A stretch of DNA of 64,000 bases, taken from positions 93,764,736 to 93,828,735 of the forward strand of contig OY992537.1 of assembly GCA_963921195.1 (NCBI GenBank), read 5' to 3'. Source of the DNA: Pegoplata infirma. Its lineage: Eukaryota; Arthropoda; Insecta; Diptera; Anthomyiidae. Position 1 is the first letter of the stretch. Each line of letters starts with the position of its first letter. A program made the position numbers and the translations under genes. This document shows positions 46,401 to 56,578 of the stretch, one piece after another. Below the pieces are notes generated by a model, which worked only from the letters and a program-made list of their open reading frames with translations, was not told where the DNA came from and made no database searches.

Positions 46401-47685
46401 ATATATTATATCTGCGATACAAAATATAACTATTTGAAGTTTTTTGTTTGCAAAATTTAATAAAAATATATTAAAATATTCTTTTTAATACCAAAACTAA
46501 CTTATTTTATTTTCAAATTAAAAAGTTTAACAAATAAATCCTATTAAAACGCACAAATCCTAAATCTAGCTATAAAATAGCTAGATTTTTTAACTGTTTA
46601 TAAGAATCTAGCTACAAAATAGCTAGATTTTTTAACTGTTTATAAATTTAGCTATTTCTAGCTATTTTTTGGTCCGATCTAGCTACATTTTTTAAAAAAT
46701 AGTTGGCATCAGTGGTATTAAGAAATCAACCCTTTGTGTACACTGTACACAAGAAAAAAAAAAATCGCAGATAGCGTAAAACAAAAAATGACCGCAAGAA
46801 AAAAGAATTGAAAAAGGTCGGTGTTTTTTTGAATTTAGCATATCTTCTCTTTACTGCATTTTGTTCCCTTTTTTATATATTTTTTTATTTGAAAGAACAC
46901 AAAGTAGTTACAATGAAGCAGACAAATAAGTGTAATTCAATATTGAAAATAATAAACATATTCATACTCATCAAAGCGCAGTTTTACCATTAAAATAAAA
47001 AAATAACTAACTGTATATTTTTTTTAAATGCTCTTTTTAATTTCCAAATATTTTAATAACATTTTCATTTTGTATTTCATTAGTGCATTACTTTTCTAGA
47101 AAAGAAAACCGAAAAGTTAATACGAAATTTTTAAAAAATCAACTGAAAAAATTATTAAAAAATCAGTAAAAATTTAATAGTTTGTAACGCGAGTTTACTA
47201 AAACGAATTACAAAAAAATATTTTTTTAGTACAATTTAGTAAAAAAGTTGTAAAGTTGGGATACAAACAATTTTACAAACTTTTTTACTGACGTATTTTT
47301 TTGAGTGTAGTGTTCCAAAGGGATAGGCCCAGTGACATTTCACATGTGATGTATCCGGAGTTTAAGACACTTCCTCACGAAAGAGACAGGTGTTTTTATA
47401 TAAAAGGTGTCAAGTTTGCAATATGTAGGTCATTGTGTCTAAGTGACATATCACAAGAACTATCAAGGACCGGCCACTTATCCTGCAGGGAAATAAAAAA
47501 TATTCCAATTGTTACGAAAATTAATAAATTTTAATAAAAAATTTATACTTTGAACAGATTTAAATAGAAAAACATTGGCAAAGCGCTTGCAAAGTACTTT
47601 TTCGAATTCATACTACCTTCTGCACAAAAAATAAAGTGCTTTGCCGAGACTTTTTCTTTGGAACGGTTGGCAGTTTCTGCCTGGG

Positions 47686-48421
47686 AAGGTGTCCCGCAAA
47701 GTCCTCCACCTTTCTAATCATAGATTTCCTTTATTTCTCACTAATTTGAAATAATTGGGAATATAAATTTTTGATGTTTGTACACTAAGTAAAAGTATAA
47801 CCTAATTTCCTAATTCTGAATGGTGAAAATGGAAAATCCCCAATACGCTCATCAATTCATTCCTAAAAATTATCAAGTTTTTGAAAGCAGAAACATTTTG
47901 AGTGTTTAATGGGAGAATATCCTAATAAAGAAAGTAAAGTTAATTTAAGTACTTGTTATGTTAATTTGTAATGGGGAACATAATAATGGCCTCGACCTAG
48001 AATAAACTCTTGCTTTTTTTTTACTTTTTTTATATTTTAAAGGGTATTAAATATTCGATACAGCCGAATTTAACACTCTAACTTGTAAAACTTTATTCTG
48101 CCAAAAAATATAGTTACAAATTTGCATACAATTTTTCTCTCAGTGTACATTCCTGTCAGAAGAAATTGTTTTCACTTCGATTGCCATATTATTTCTTCTG
48201 TATACATTCCTGTAAAAGCAGTTTATATTATCTTCAATCTAGTTGGATTTTATTATTTGCATTTACAAATTCCTTGTTACCAATATTATCAATGTTTTTT
48301 TTTTTACATAAATTATTGATTTTATGAGTATATTTATTTAAAATCAAGAGAATAAGAAATTTTAATATATTTTGGATGTAAATAAACCAGAGGTGGATCC
48401 ACATCGGGGTCAAGTGTGGGC
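47686..48421. other. No gene; relic of a TACCCTCC end
   Basis: At 48040-48087 AAGGGTATTAAATATTCG, ATACAGCCGAAT and CTAACTTGTAA match the hairpin end of the TACCCTCC family. GTACATTCCTGT occurs twice near 48150-48210. Otherwise AT-rich with nothing recognisable. Confidence 0.45.
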
Positions 48422-49802
48422 TATTAGTTTTACCACCTTAAACCACATAAAATATAAACTGCATACAATGTATTTGTCGTTTCTTGATTTTTTTCCATTA
48501 TTTTAGACACTAAGGAAAAAATAAATTAATTAATATAAAAGCTTGAACAGTAATTTTGCAATTTCTCGGGAAATTGACCATCTATAAATTTTAAGCTTGC
48601 AGTTTTGTAAACTTTAATAACCTCGAATACAAACCACATTTTTGTCATTAATTGAAGTAAATGTTTTTACAGACCAAAAATAACACAAAGTAATAAATAA
48701 ATAGTAGTTTAGCGAGTTTTTTAGCGATATCTCGAAGAATTGAGCAGCTAGAATTTAAATGTTAACAGCCTTATCACCTTTAATCAATAGCAAAGCAAAG
48801 CTATAATTTTTTTTTTTGTGGACAGTTTTAATTTCATCCAACACGCTCAAATCAAACTGCATACCACTTTTTTTTATTATTTCTAAAGAACCGGGCTTAA
48901 GATATATATAAATAATAAAAAAAAAAAAAATATATAATTACGTGATATCTCGCGAAATTTAACACCTACAATTTCGATGTCAACAGCTGTGTGACCTTTG
49001 ATCAAGCACAAGTAAAACTGCATACCATGTTTTTCCGAAATTCTAAAGAAACCTATCTATATATATAAAAATGAATGTGTGTATGTATGTGGGTATGTAT
49101 GTATTAGCGTGTCCCGAAAATGAAAAATTTTAGGGCATACCCCTAGAATGATGCTTAGTAAAGAGCTGATTACGGGAAAAAAAAATTAAAAAATTTTTGG
49201 AGGTCATCTTCAGGGCGCAAGTTTGCATCCGTAGTGCATTTGGTCAAAAAAAAAATATTTTTTTTTAATTTTAAAATTGGTGCCGAAAGTTTCGTTAGGT
49301 AGAGTACATTAGACTGGGTCGACCATAAAGGAGAAAAAAAAAAGTTCCCTTTGTGCGGGCTTTATTTTAAAGCTTACCTCGAAAAAGTTCCATAGCCAAA
49401 ATATTAGATTTTTAGGTCGCGATTTGGTACCGCCGAAATCGTTTTTTGTTCATAGCTTTGTCAGTTGATGTCCGATCGTTTTTAAAAAAAAATTGTTAGA
49501 AAGTCCTCAGCGAGTACTAAAGTTGACTCATATCTGGTTTTAACCTCAGAGGTCATCTTCTTGTTATGATTGTTAGTTTCTCATCTTTCTACCCACTTAA
49601 ATGATTTTTATTTTTCCATTAAATTATAGCACTAAAAAATTCATGAAATTCTTCCCTTGGAAGTATCCAGTTAAATTTATTAACAAAAAAGTTACATTTG
49701 ATTTAAGATTTTCATATACAATATAAAGAAAATTAGAAAAAACACTTGTTATTATGCCTTTAAACTATATTTAATTTTTTTAGTTTGTATTTAAATTAGT
49801 GC

Positions 49803-49975
49803 CTACGGTCAGTACCGTAGTACCGGGAATACCGGTATTCCCGGTTCTCGGTATTACCGGGAAATGGTATCGGTTTCCCGGTTCTTGATTCATTCCCGGT
49901 ATTCCCGGGAATACCGGTATTCCCGGTTCCGGTTCTGACGGTATTCCCGGGACTACCGGTATGTATATTTTGTAC
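49803..49975. repeat. CCCGGTATTCCCGGG word cluster
   Basis: GAATACCGGTATTCCCGG, GGTATTACCGGG and GTACCGGGAATACC words recur about ten times and are mostly palindromic. A mirrored smaller cluster is at 51951-52015. The minus-strand open frame over the cluster reads as a Pro-Gly collagen-like peptide only because of the repeat. Confidence 0.85.
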
Positions 49976-50157
49976 AATTAAAATTTTTCTTTGCTTTTAC
50001 CAAAAATAAAATACAAAACATGTGAAAAATACCATTTCCATTTAATTTTTTGAATTTAAGAAAAAATAGTTACATGATTTTCAAATTATTTTACAAACAC
50101 AACTAAATTTTTCTGAAATACTGATTAAATAGTGGAATTGAAATATTTTATGGTATA

Positions 50158-51929
50158 GGGTAAGTGTACCAGTAGTCGGCACTTTAACATTTTTTTTGTT
50201 TTCAAACTAGGGTCCTTACGTATGTAAGCATGCTATTGGAATGGCACCTAGATATTCCACTTCAAAAAAGGGTTTTGTTTTAAGTGTAATTAACAGTTTT
50301 AAACAAATTATTTATTAAATTTAACTTATTTATATATTTTGTAAAATACACCATATTTGCCAGTGGTCGGCATGCATTTCCCAATATTCGGCACGTGGTG
50401 ATCCAATAGTCGGCATGACTTTTTCAGTTATGTTTGCACCTACATAACTACTTAAGTTTTAGATGTAGTAGTAATAAGAAGTAGTCTGAATTGAATCTTT
50501 TCAGTTTGAAATTCAAAAATTCGATTTCAAGTTCGAAGATTCTATTTGAAATTAAAATATTTTATTTGAAGTTCAAAAACTCCATTTGAAATTCCAATTA
50601 AAATTTTAAAATTTCATTAAAAATTTAAAAAAGATTAATTGAAATTCGAAGACTTCAAATTAAATTTGAAAAAGATCAATTATAATTCGAAAAACATCAT
50701 TTGAAATTGGAAAAATGTCAATTAAAAATTAATGATTTCAATTGAAATATGAAAAATATCAAAGAAAATTCAAAGATTCTATTTCAAATTCGAGATGGAA
50801 TAAATGAAACTCAAAGTCCAGTTGAAACTCTGGGCTCCAATTGGTCCTCGAAAAATATCGATTCAAATTTGAAGATTCCAGCTGGAATTCGAAAACTCCA
50901 ATGGAAATTCGAAAAAAATGCTTAAAAAACACTTGTAAAACATCAATTGGAAAAAAAAAATAAATTTAAAAGGATAAATTAAAATTTGTTAAATCTCAAT
51001 TAAAACTCATAAGAGAACAATGTAAATTTGAAGATATTAATTGAAACTAAAAAAAGATCAATTTAAATTTGTAAAATATTAATTGAAATTCGAATTAAAT
51101 TAAATTCAAAGCAGATCACTTTAAATTCGTAAAAGAGCTATTACAATTTTCAGTGATTTTTTCGGAATTTAAATTTATAATTTACTAATTTTGATTGATA
51201 TTTCTTTAATTTTAGTTCTTTATTTTTGAATTCAAATTAATCTTTTTCGGATTCGGATTGATTTTTGGGAATTTTAATTCCAATTTCAATGAAATTTTTA
51301 AATTTTAATTGATTATTTTTGAATTTTATTTGATCTTTTCAAATTCCAAATGAAATCTACGAATTTCAATTGATCTTTTACGAATTACATCTGAAAATGG
51401 TTGAAAGGTTTAAATAAAATAAGGAAGAAAAACTGATGCCGACTATAGGAAACATAGAAAAATTCTAATTTACCAGTAGTCGGCACACCTATGCCGACTA
51501 TTGGCAATTGTAAAAAATTGTTGTTCCTAATGGCGGCATCTCTTAAAAAAAGATAAAAAAATGTTTTTTTGTAACTTTTAATATTTAAAACAATATTTTA
51601 ATTAATATCTTCCCCTAGAAACCATAACAGTTCAAATAAAACATAAATTAATATAATTAAATAGCTTTTAAAATTGGTCTATTCACTAAAAAATTTCTTA
51701 AAAAGAAGCAATTTCTCACATTCTAAAAAACTGTTTTCAAAAAAAGGATAAAACGAGGACAAAATAATCATCTTAGTCCAATTTAATCATTGGAATCAGA
51801 GAGATTAATATATTTGTAATGTAAATTTAATCTTACTTAAATATTTTACTTTTATAATTCTTATTTATATACGTTTAAATTCAAAAAGTGCCGACTACTG
51901 GTACATGCCGAACTTAGGCACGGTCACCC
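50158..51929. mobile_element. TA-flanked TIR element of AGTCGGCA words
   Basis: GGGTAAGTGTACCAGTAGTC on the left faces CTACTGGTACATGCC, CGGTCACCC on the right, with TA on both sides. AGTCGGCA or TGCCGACT words recur about nine times near the ends (50173-50415, 51433-51500, 51888-51900). The centre (50480-51420) is an about 20-bp degenerate repeat of AATTGAAATTCGAA type that changes strand halfway. No transposase. Confidence 0.75.
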
Positions 51930-52382
51930 TAGTATTTTTTTGGTTTTTGAGAACCGGTACCAGGATCAGAACCGGGAATACCGGTATTACCGGGAATACC
52001 GAGAACCGGGAAATGGGGGGCACTAATTTAAATACATACGAACAAGTGTTTTAAATCTTTTTCTATGGAAATTTAAAATTGAATGTAACTTTTTTGTTAA
52101 TTAATTTAAGAGGGTACTTCTAAGGGAAGAATTTCATGAATTTTTTAATGCTATAATTTAATGGAAAAATAAAAATCATTTAGGTGGGTAGAAAGCTGAG
52201 AAACTAACACTCATGACACGAAGATGAGCTCAGAGGTCAAAACCAGATATGGGTCAAATTTAGTACTCGCGGAGCACTTTCAAACAAATTTTTTTTTAAA
52301 ACGATCGGACATCAAATGACAAAGTTATGAACAAATAACGATTTCGGCGGTACCAAATCGCGACCTAAAAATCTTATATTTT

Positions 52383-53049
52383 AGTTAGTTAGTTAGTTAG
52401 TTAATTGTTCTTTATTTTCAATTTTGGTTTTACAATATTTTACTTAAAAATTAGAAATTTTACAAATTTTATACATTTTTTTCATAATAGATAAATAAGG
52501 TAAAACAAAATCAAATTAGAACATACATATGACTATGACTTACAGTCGTCAGTCGATAATATTCTCGAAGAGAATTTCATTTAAAAAAAAAATATATATA
52601 CTTTTCAATAATTAAATTCAGTAATTAGCTCCTTTCTATAATTTATCGCATCTATAATGTAGCGAATTAAAAATTTCCACTCGAAATTTACATTGTTTAA
52701 AATACTTATGACTTCTTCTTCTCTTAATATTGCTTTTCCGAAACATTTAAAACGTATATGACTAAGAATAGGGCAGATAGCTATAAAGTGAAGTAGGTCT
52801 TCTGGAACTTGAAGATTGCATAACGAACAAATTTGGGATCTTTGCTGATTAAATCTAGTGGCGTTAAGTTCAATGAGATCACAGCGAGCTTTAAATATCC
52901 AGCTTATATTGTTTACATTTGAAATATTTTCAAAGTATAATTGTTTGTTTTCATAGTTTAGTCTTTTGTAAAAACGGTTTGTTGCAGAAGCTCTTTGTAG
53001 GAACGTGGTTTTTTGTTTTATTTTTAAATTGGTTAAAAGTCCTTCTCTC
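52383..53049 (-). mobile_element. 667-bp 3' remnant of a non-LTR retrotransposon
   Basis: Flanked by AAATCTTATATTTT at 52369-52382 and 53050-53063. The minus-strand tail is about four CTAA repeats (plus-strand TTAGTTAG from 52381). The opposite arm of the host foldback keeps the unoccupied target at 49398-49411, which confirms the insertion. It is severely 5'-truncated. Confidence 0.88.
52605..53049 (-). pseudogene. C-terminal fragment of a retrotransposon ORF2 with zinc knuckle
   Basis: About 148 codons open from the truncation point to a stop at 52605. The fragment contains CSLCNLQVPEDLLHFIAICP, a Cys-x2-Cys-x(n)-His-x4-Cys knuckle typical of ORF2 C-termini, followed by a basic and aromatic tail. 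The knuckle and tail resemble, but are not close copies of, the LOA-like ORF2 end at 3225 (CRWCGDEEIVEDSFHYLCQC). The Jockey-like ORF in this window has no such knuckle, so a third family is represented. It has no start codon of its own. Confidence 0.75.
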
Positions 53050-53145
53050 AAATCTTATATTTTGGCTATGGAACTTTTTCGAGGTAAGCTTTAAAATTAA
53101 GCCCGCACAATGGGAACTTTTTTTTTCGACCCGGTCTAGAGTACA

Positions 53146-53450
53146 TTCTCGAAAAAATATTTGTAAAATTTTCATAGAGCAATTTTGGTCCAGTACATCG
53201 TTTTGAAATTTTGAAAAGGTGTAATTTATTACATATTTTTTTAAGTTTTTGTAAAAACCGGAGTTTGTAAGAGTTCTTTTAAGATTTTGTATAAACCGAA
53301 GTTAATGTTCAAGCCTTTGTATAAAAAACTGTTTTTTTACAAAAATTTAAAAAAATATGTAATAAATTATGCATCTTCGTAGTTTCAATACGTTGCGCTG
53401 GACCAAAATTGCTCCATGAAAACTTTATAAATATTTTTTCCTGAATGTAC
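53146..53450. repeat. Small foldback in the right arm
   Basis: GAGTACATTCTCGAAAAAAT on the left mirrors ATTTTTTCCTGAATGTACTC on the right. GAGCAATTTTGGTCCAG is inverted within. The left arm of the host foldback lacks it but keeps AATGTACTC at the same point. The fragment at 8868-9236 also carries it. Confidence 0.65.
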
Positions 53451-53921
53451 TCTACCTAACGAAACTTTTGGCACCAATTTTAAAAATAAAAAAAAATATT
53501 TTTTTTGACCAAATGCACCACGGATGCAAACTTTAAGCGCTGGTTGCGCCCTGAAGATAACCACCAATTTTTTTTAAATTAATTTTCTCGTAATCAGATC
53601 TTCAATAAGCATCTTTCTAGGGGTATGCCCTAAAGAAATTCCAAAATTTCCCGATTTCGGGACATGCTAGTATGTATGTTCCGTATGGACTCGAAAACGA
53701 CTGGACCGATCTTGATGAAATTTGCAGGGAATATTCAAAATACCCAGCAGAAATTTTGCTGAACGTTCAGCAGCTTTTGGAAGGGGAACTTGAGTAAAGG
53801 AGCGCATCCAATTGCGCTGAATTCATGCATGATTCTCTAAGGCGATGTCCCACTTTAGAGCGCTAGTTGGATACACAGAAACAGCGCTCTTTAGATGCAC
53901 TGAAATCACGTGTCTTTAGAG

Positions 53922-54080
53922 CGCTGATTTAAGCAGAATAAAGATGCTGTAAATTCATGTATCTTTTTAGCGCTGATTTAAGCAGATTAAAGATGCAGTG
54001 AATTCATGTATCTTTGTAGAGCTGATTTAAGCAGAATAAAGATGCTGTAAATTCATGTATCTTTTTAGCGCTGATTTTGT
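53922..54080 (+). repeat. About 48-bp tandem repeat, three and a half units
   Basis: Units start AG(C/A)GCTGATTTAAGCAGA at about 53922, 53969, 54017 and 54066, each with AAAGATGC(T/A)GT and TTCATGTATCTTT. It lies in the left subterminal zone of the CCCAGCAG element. Confidence 0.85.
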
Positions 54081-54126
54081 AATAAAATTTGTATTTTCTA
54101 AAATTAAAGTTCTAAAATTAAAATGT

Positions 54127-55870
54127 AACAAGTAAAAAAGTTAAATTCGGCCTTGCCGAATGTAGTGATACCCTCCACAATTTCAAAAAGATTATTGCAA
54201 AAAACTTTATTTAAAAGGAAATTACTTTTGAAAAAAAATTTTTTTTTGAAAAAAAATTTCCGCGAAAAAAAATTTTGGTAAAAAAAATCCGCGATTTTTT
54301 TCTTTTTTTGTCAAAAAATATGTTTGTACTTGTTTAAATACCATTTGGTGTTCATTTATGTTCACATATGTCAACCAGAAGCCGAATTAAAGCATTTTGT
54401 ATTTTTAGGTTATGTTGAATGTACTGAAATTTTTGAGGTGTGCTTACATTTTCGTTCATAACTTTTGAACCGCTGAACCGATATCGCTCAAATGCAATAC
54501 CAAACTTCTCGGGAGAACTTCCAATAAATATGTTAAGTTTCAGTCATCTCTGTGCAATATTTTGTCCGCGACAGCATTTTCCACAGACAGACGGACAGAC
54601 GGACAGACGGACAGACGGACAGACGGACAGACGGACAGACGGACATCGCTAGAATGTCTTAAAATCGATCGGGCATCATGAATATATATACTTTATGGGG
54701 TCCCAGATCGATATTTCGATGAGTTACAAACAGAATGACAAACTTATATATGGGGCAAAACGCGTCAACGGTCCACACCCAAAAACAAATGTTGTCCGAT
54801 TCAAGTATAATTTTGGCAAAATATTAGGTTAATGATAGGTAGTATAAATTCCAAATATAAAATTTTTTGATGAAATATTGGCAGAGTTACAGGGTTGGGA
54901 AGTTTTGATGTTTTTGAAAAGAATATATTTTGGTGAATTTTAATTAACACTTTGATGAAACAAAAATTATAATTTAAAAAACTAATTTTAAAGTATTTTT
55001 GATGGCCTTTAAAATGGCATTTGTGTTTTTTTTGAAAAAAATAAATTTGACCTTAAAATTCAAGGTCAAAATATTAAACTGTAATTATCTTATAATGGTC
55101 GCACTTTTAAATTTTTTTCACTAAGCCCATTAGAAAGGTTGACATTTTTTTCAATTTCGTTTTTTTTTTTTAAAATGGTATGTATGATACTTTATGAGAA
55201 ATCAATTTTTTAGGAGTATATAACACTCAAATTGTACTGAAATCGCTTTAATCTGCATATAATAACAACAACAAAAATCAATGCTTAGATAAAGTGTGCG
55301 TTGTAAACACACACAACAAACGTTGCACGCATAAAAAATAAAGAAATCAGTGCAGTTTGGGTGTTATGTACTCGTAAAAAATTGATTTCTCATAAAGTAT
55401 CATACATACCATTTTTTTTAAAAAAACCGAAATTAAAAAAAATGTCAACCTTTCTAGTGGGCTTAGTGAAAAAAATCTAAAAGTGCGACCCTTATAAGAT
55501 AATTACAATTTAATATTTTGACCTTGAATTTTAAGGTCAATTTTATTTTTTTCAAAAAAAACACAAATGCCATTTTAAAGGCCGTCAAAAATACTTTAAA
55601 ATTCGTTTTAAAAATTATAATTTTTGTTTCATCAAAATGTTAATTAAAATTCACCAAAATATGTTCATTTCAAAAACATCAAAACTTTCCAACCCTGTAA
55701 CTCTGCCAATATTTCATCAAAAAATTTTATATTTGTAATTTAGAATACCTATCATTAACCTACTATTTTACCAAAATTATACTTAAATTGGACAACATTT
55801 GTTTTTTGGTGTGGACCTTTGACGCGTTTTGCCCCATATACCCTCTATCACTAAGTGGAGGGTATAAAAA
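54127..55870. repeat. TACCCTCC-family copy, both ends present
   Basis: The left end is AACAAGTAAAAAAGTTAA, hairpin ATTCGGCcttGCCGAAT, then TACCCTCCAC. The right end is TACCCTCTATCACTAAGTGG and AGGGTATAAAAA. Internal marks are GAACCGATATCG, a run of six or so GACAGACG units (54590-54643) and CTTTATGGGGTCCC. It contains the foldback at 54751-55836. The repeat-encoded frame at 54440-54652 is not a gene. Confidence 0.82.
54751..55836. mobile_element. Foldback MITE with about 0.47-kb arms
   Basis: TGGGGCAAAACGCGTCAA on the left mirrors TTGACGCGTTTTGCCCCA on the right (one base differs), and the match continues through GGTAATGATAGG-type, GGCATTTGTGTTTTTTTT and CATACATACCATTTT words to about 55222 and 55370. 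Only about 150 bases are unpaired. TATA flanks both ends and the host repeat continues across it. Confidence 0.85.
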
Positions 55871-56161
55871 TGAGATAAAAAACAAAAAATTTACCAATAA
55901 ATGAAAAAATATTCAAAAGAAGTTATAACAAATGTATCTTAGTTTTTCTGTTTTTTCGTGATTAGAGTTTGTGTTTAATCCAAATCGGTTTATTCATCGA
56001 AATAACAAATAAGCATTGGCTGTTTTTTGGTTGGCCTGTTTATCATCATTTAAAATGTGTTAAAGGCCTCTGTTATGTCTTTCAAAACTTTTCAAATCAC
56101 ATGATATTTTCCGAATCACATGAAATCGAGTTTGGTGTTTGTTTACGGGTTCATTCAAAGT

Positions 56162-56578
56162 CAGACAAGGAAAAACAATAAAATTTAAAATTCGTTATTG
56201 ATAAAATTCAATTTTGAATTTTTCAAAAAATTCAAGAAAGAATTTTAAATATAATTCTTAAAAATTTTATTCTTAGAAGAAATAAAATTCAAAAAAATTT
56301 TATTTAAAGAATTTTATTAATAAAAAAAAAAGAATTTTATTTCCATAATAACAAATATATTTTGAACAAATAAATATTCAAACCAAAAGTAAAATAAAAT
56401 TAAACCAAAAATAAAATTCAAAAATAAAATTCAAACCAAAAATAAAATTCTTTTTTTTTGAGAATTTTATTTTTGGAAATAATAAAATTCAAATGTTTTT
56501 GAGAATTTTATTTAAACAAAAATTTTATTTCAAATACCTTATGAATTTTAAATAAAATTCGAATTTTTTTCTTGTCTG
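56162..56578. mobile_element. hAT-type MITE of AATAAAATTC words
   Basis: CAGACAAGGAAAAA and TTTTTTTCTTGTCTG are inverted ends, with exact TTCAAAGT duplications at 56154-56161 and 56579-56586. Nearly the entire body is AATAAAATTC, AGAATTTTATT and close variants in both orientations. Confidence 0.87.

Larger units (their letters stand above)
44144..46714. mobile_element. hAT-type element of TAGCTA words, 2.6 kb with insertion
   Basis: The ends CACTGTTGCCAACT and AGTTGGCATCAGTG are flanked by exact GTATTAAG duplications (44136-44143 and 46715-46722). Both subterminal regions are full of TTAGCTATTTTGTAGCTAG words (44157-44255 and 46563-46690). It is inflated by the TACCCTCC copy at 45223-46400 and an inverted pair at 44607-44735. 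The part near 44960-45190 has its own TATCGCCG words. No transposase frame. Confidence 0.87.
39361..47308. mobile_element. ACACTCA-ended element interrupted by later insertions
   Basis: ACACTCATAAAAATTTGTTAG on the left faces TTTTTTTACTG, ACGTA, TTTTTTTGAGTGT on the right. Its own sequence appears to be 39361-39774, a short middle, and 46723-47308, with TAGTA/TTTAGTAAA words. Assignment of the two ends to each other is inferred from orientation and word type. Confidence 0.5.
38880..47685. mobile_element. Possible outer TIR element (CCCAGGCAGAAA) of a large nest
   Basis: CCCAGGCAGAAA at 38880 faces TTTCTGCCTGGG ending at 47685. Next to each end are related words: AAAGCGCTGGCAAAGTACC and AAAGCGCTTT on the left, and GGCAAAGCGCTTGCAAAGTAC and AAAGTGCTTTGCC on the right. 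No TA or longer duplication is visible outside, so this pairing is less certain than others. Inside lie 39361-47308, 39775-40935, the Jockey-like element and a hAT element. Confidence 0.55.
49105..53669. mobile_element. Foldback element (TAGC(A/G)TGTCCCGAAA) in the Helitron
   Basis: The left arm 49105-49802 and right arm 52015-53669 are inverted copies. Shared landmarks include TAGGGCATACCCCTAGAA, GTTTGCATCCGTAGTGC, GGTACCGCCGAAATCG and TTTAAATTAGTGCC. GTATGTAT occurs on both sides (49097-49104 and 53670-53677), a possible 8-bp TSD, though the flank is itself GTAT-rich. The right arm is longer because it received the insertions 52383-53049 and 53146-53450. The spacer holds 50158-51929. Confidence 0.85.

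Noticed and set aside
49780..49977. Collagen-like Pro-Gly open frame on the minus strand
   Set aside because: It is the reading of the CCGGTATTCCCGG word cluster and disappears outside it.
54440..54652. Frame with an Asp-Gly-Gln-Thr-Asp-Arg repeat
   Set aside because: It is produced by the GACAGACG run inside a TACCCTCC-family repeat. The same run translates this way in any copy.
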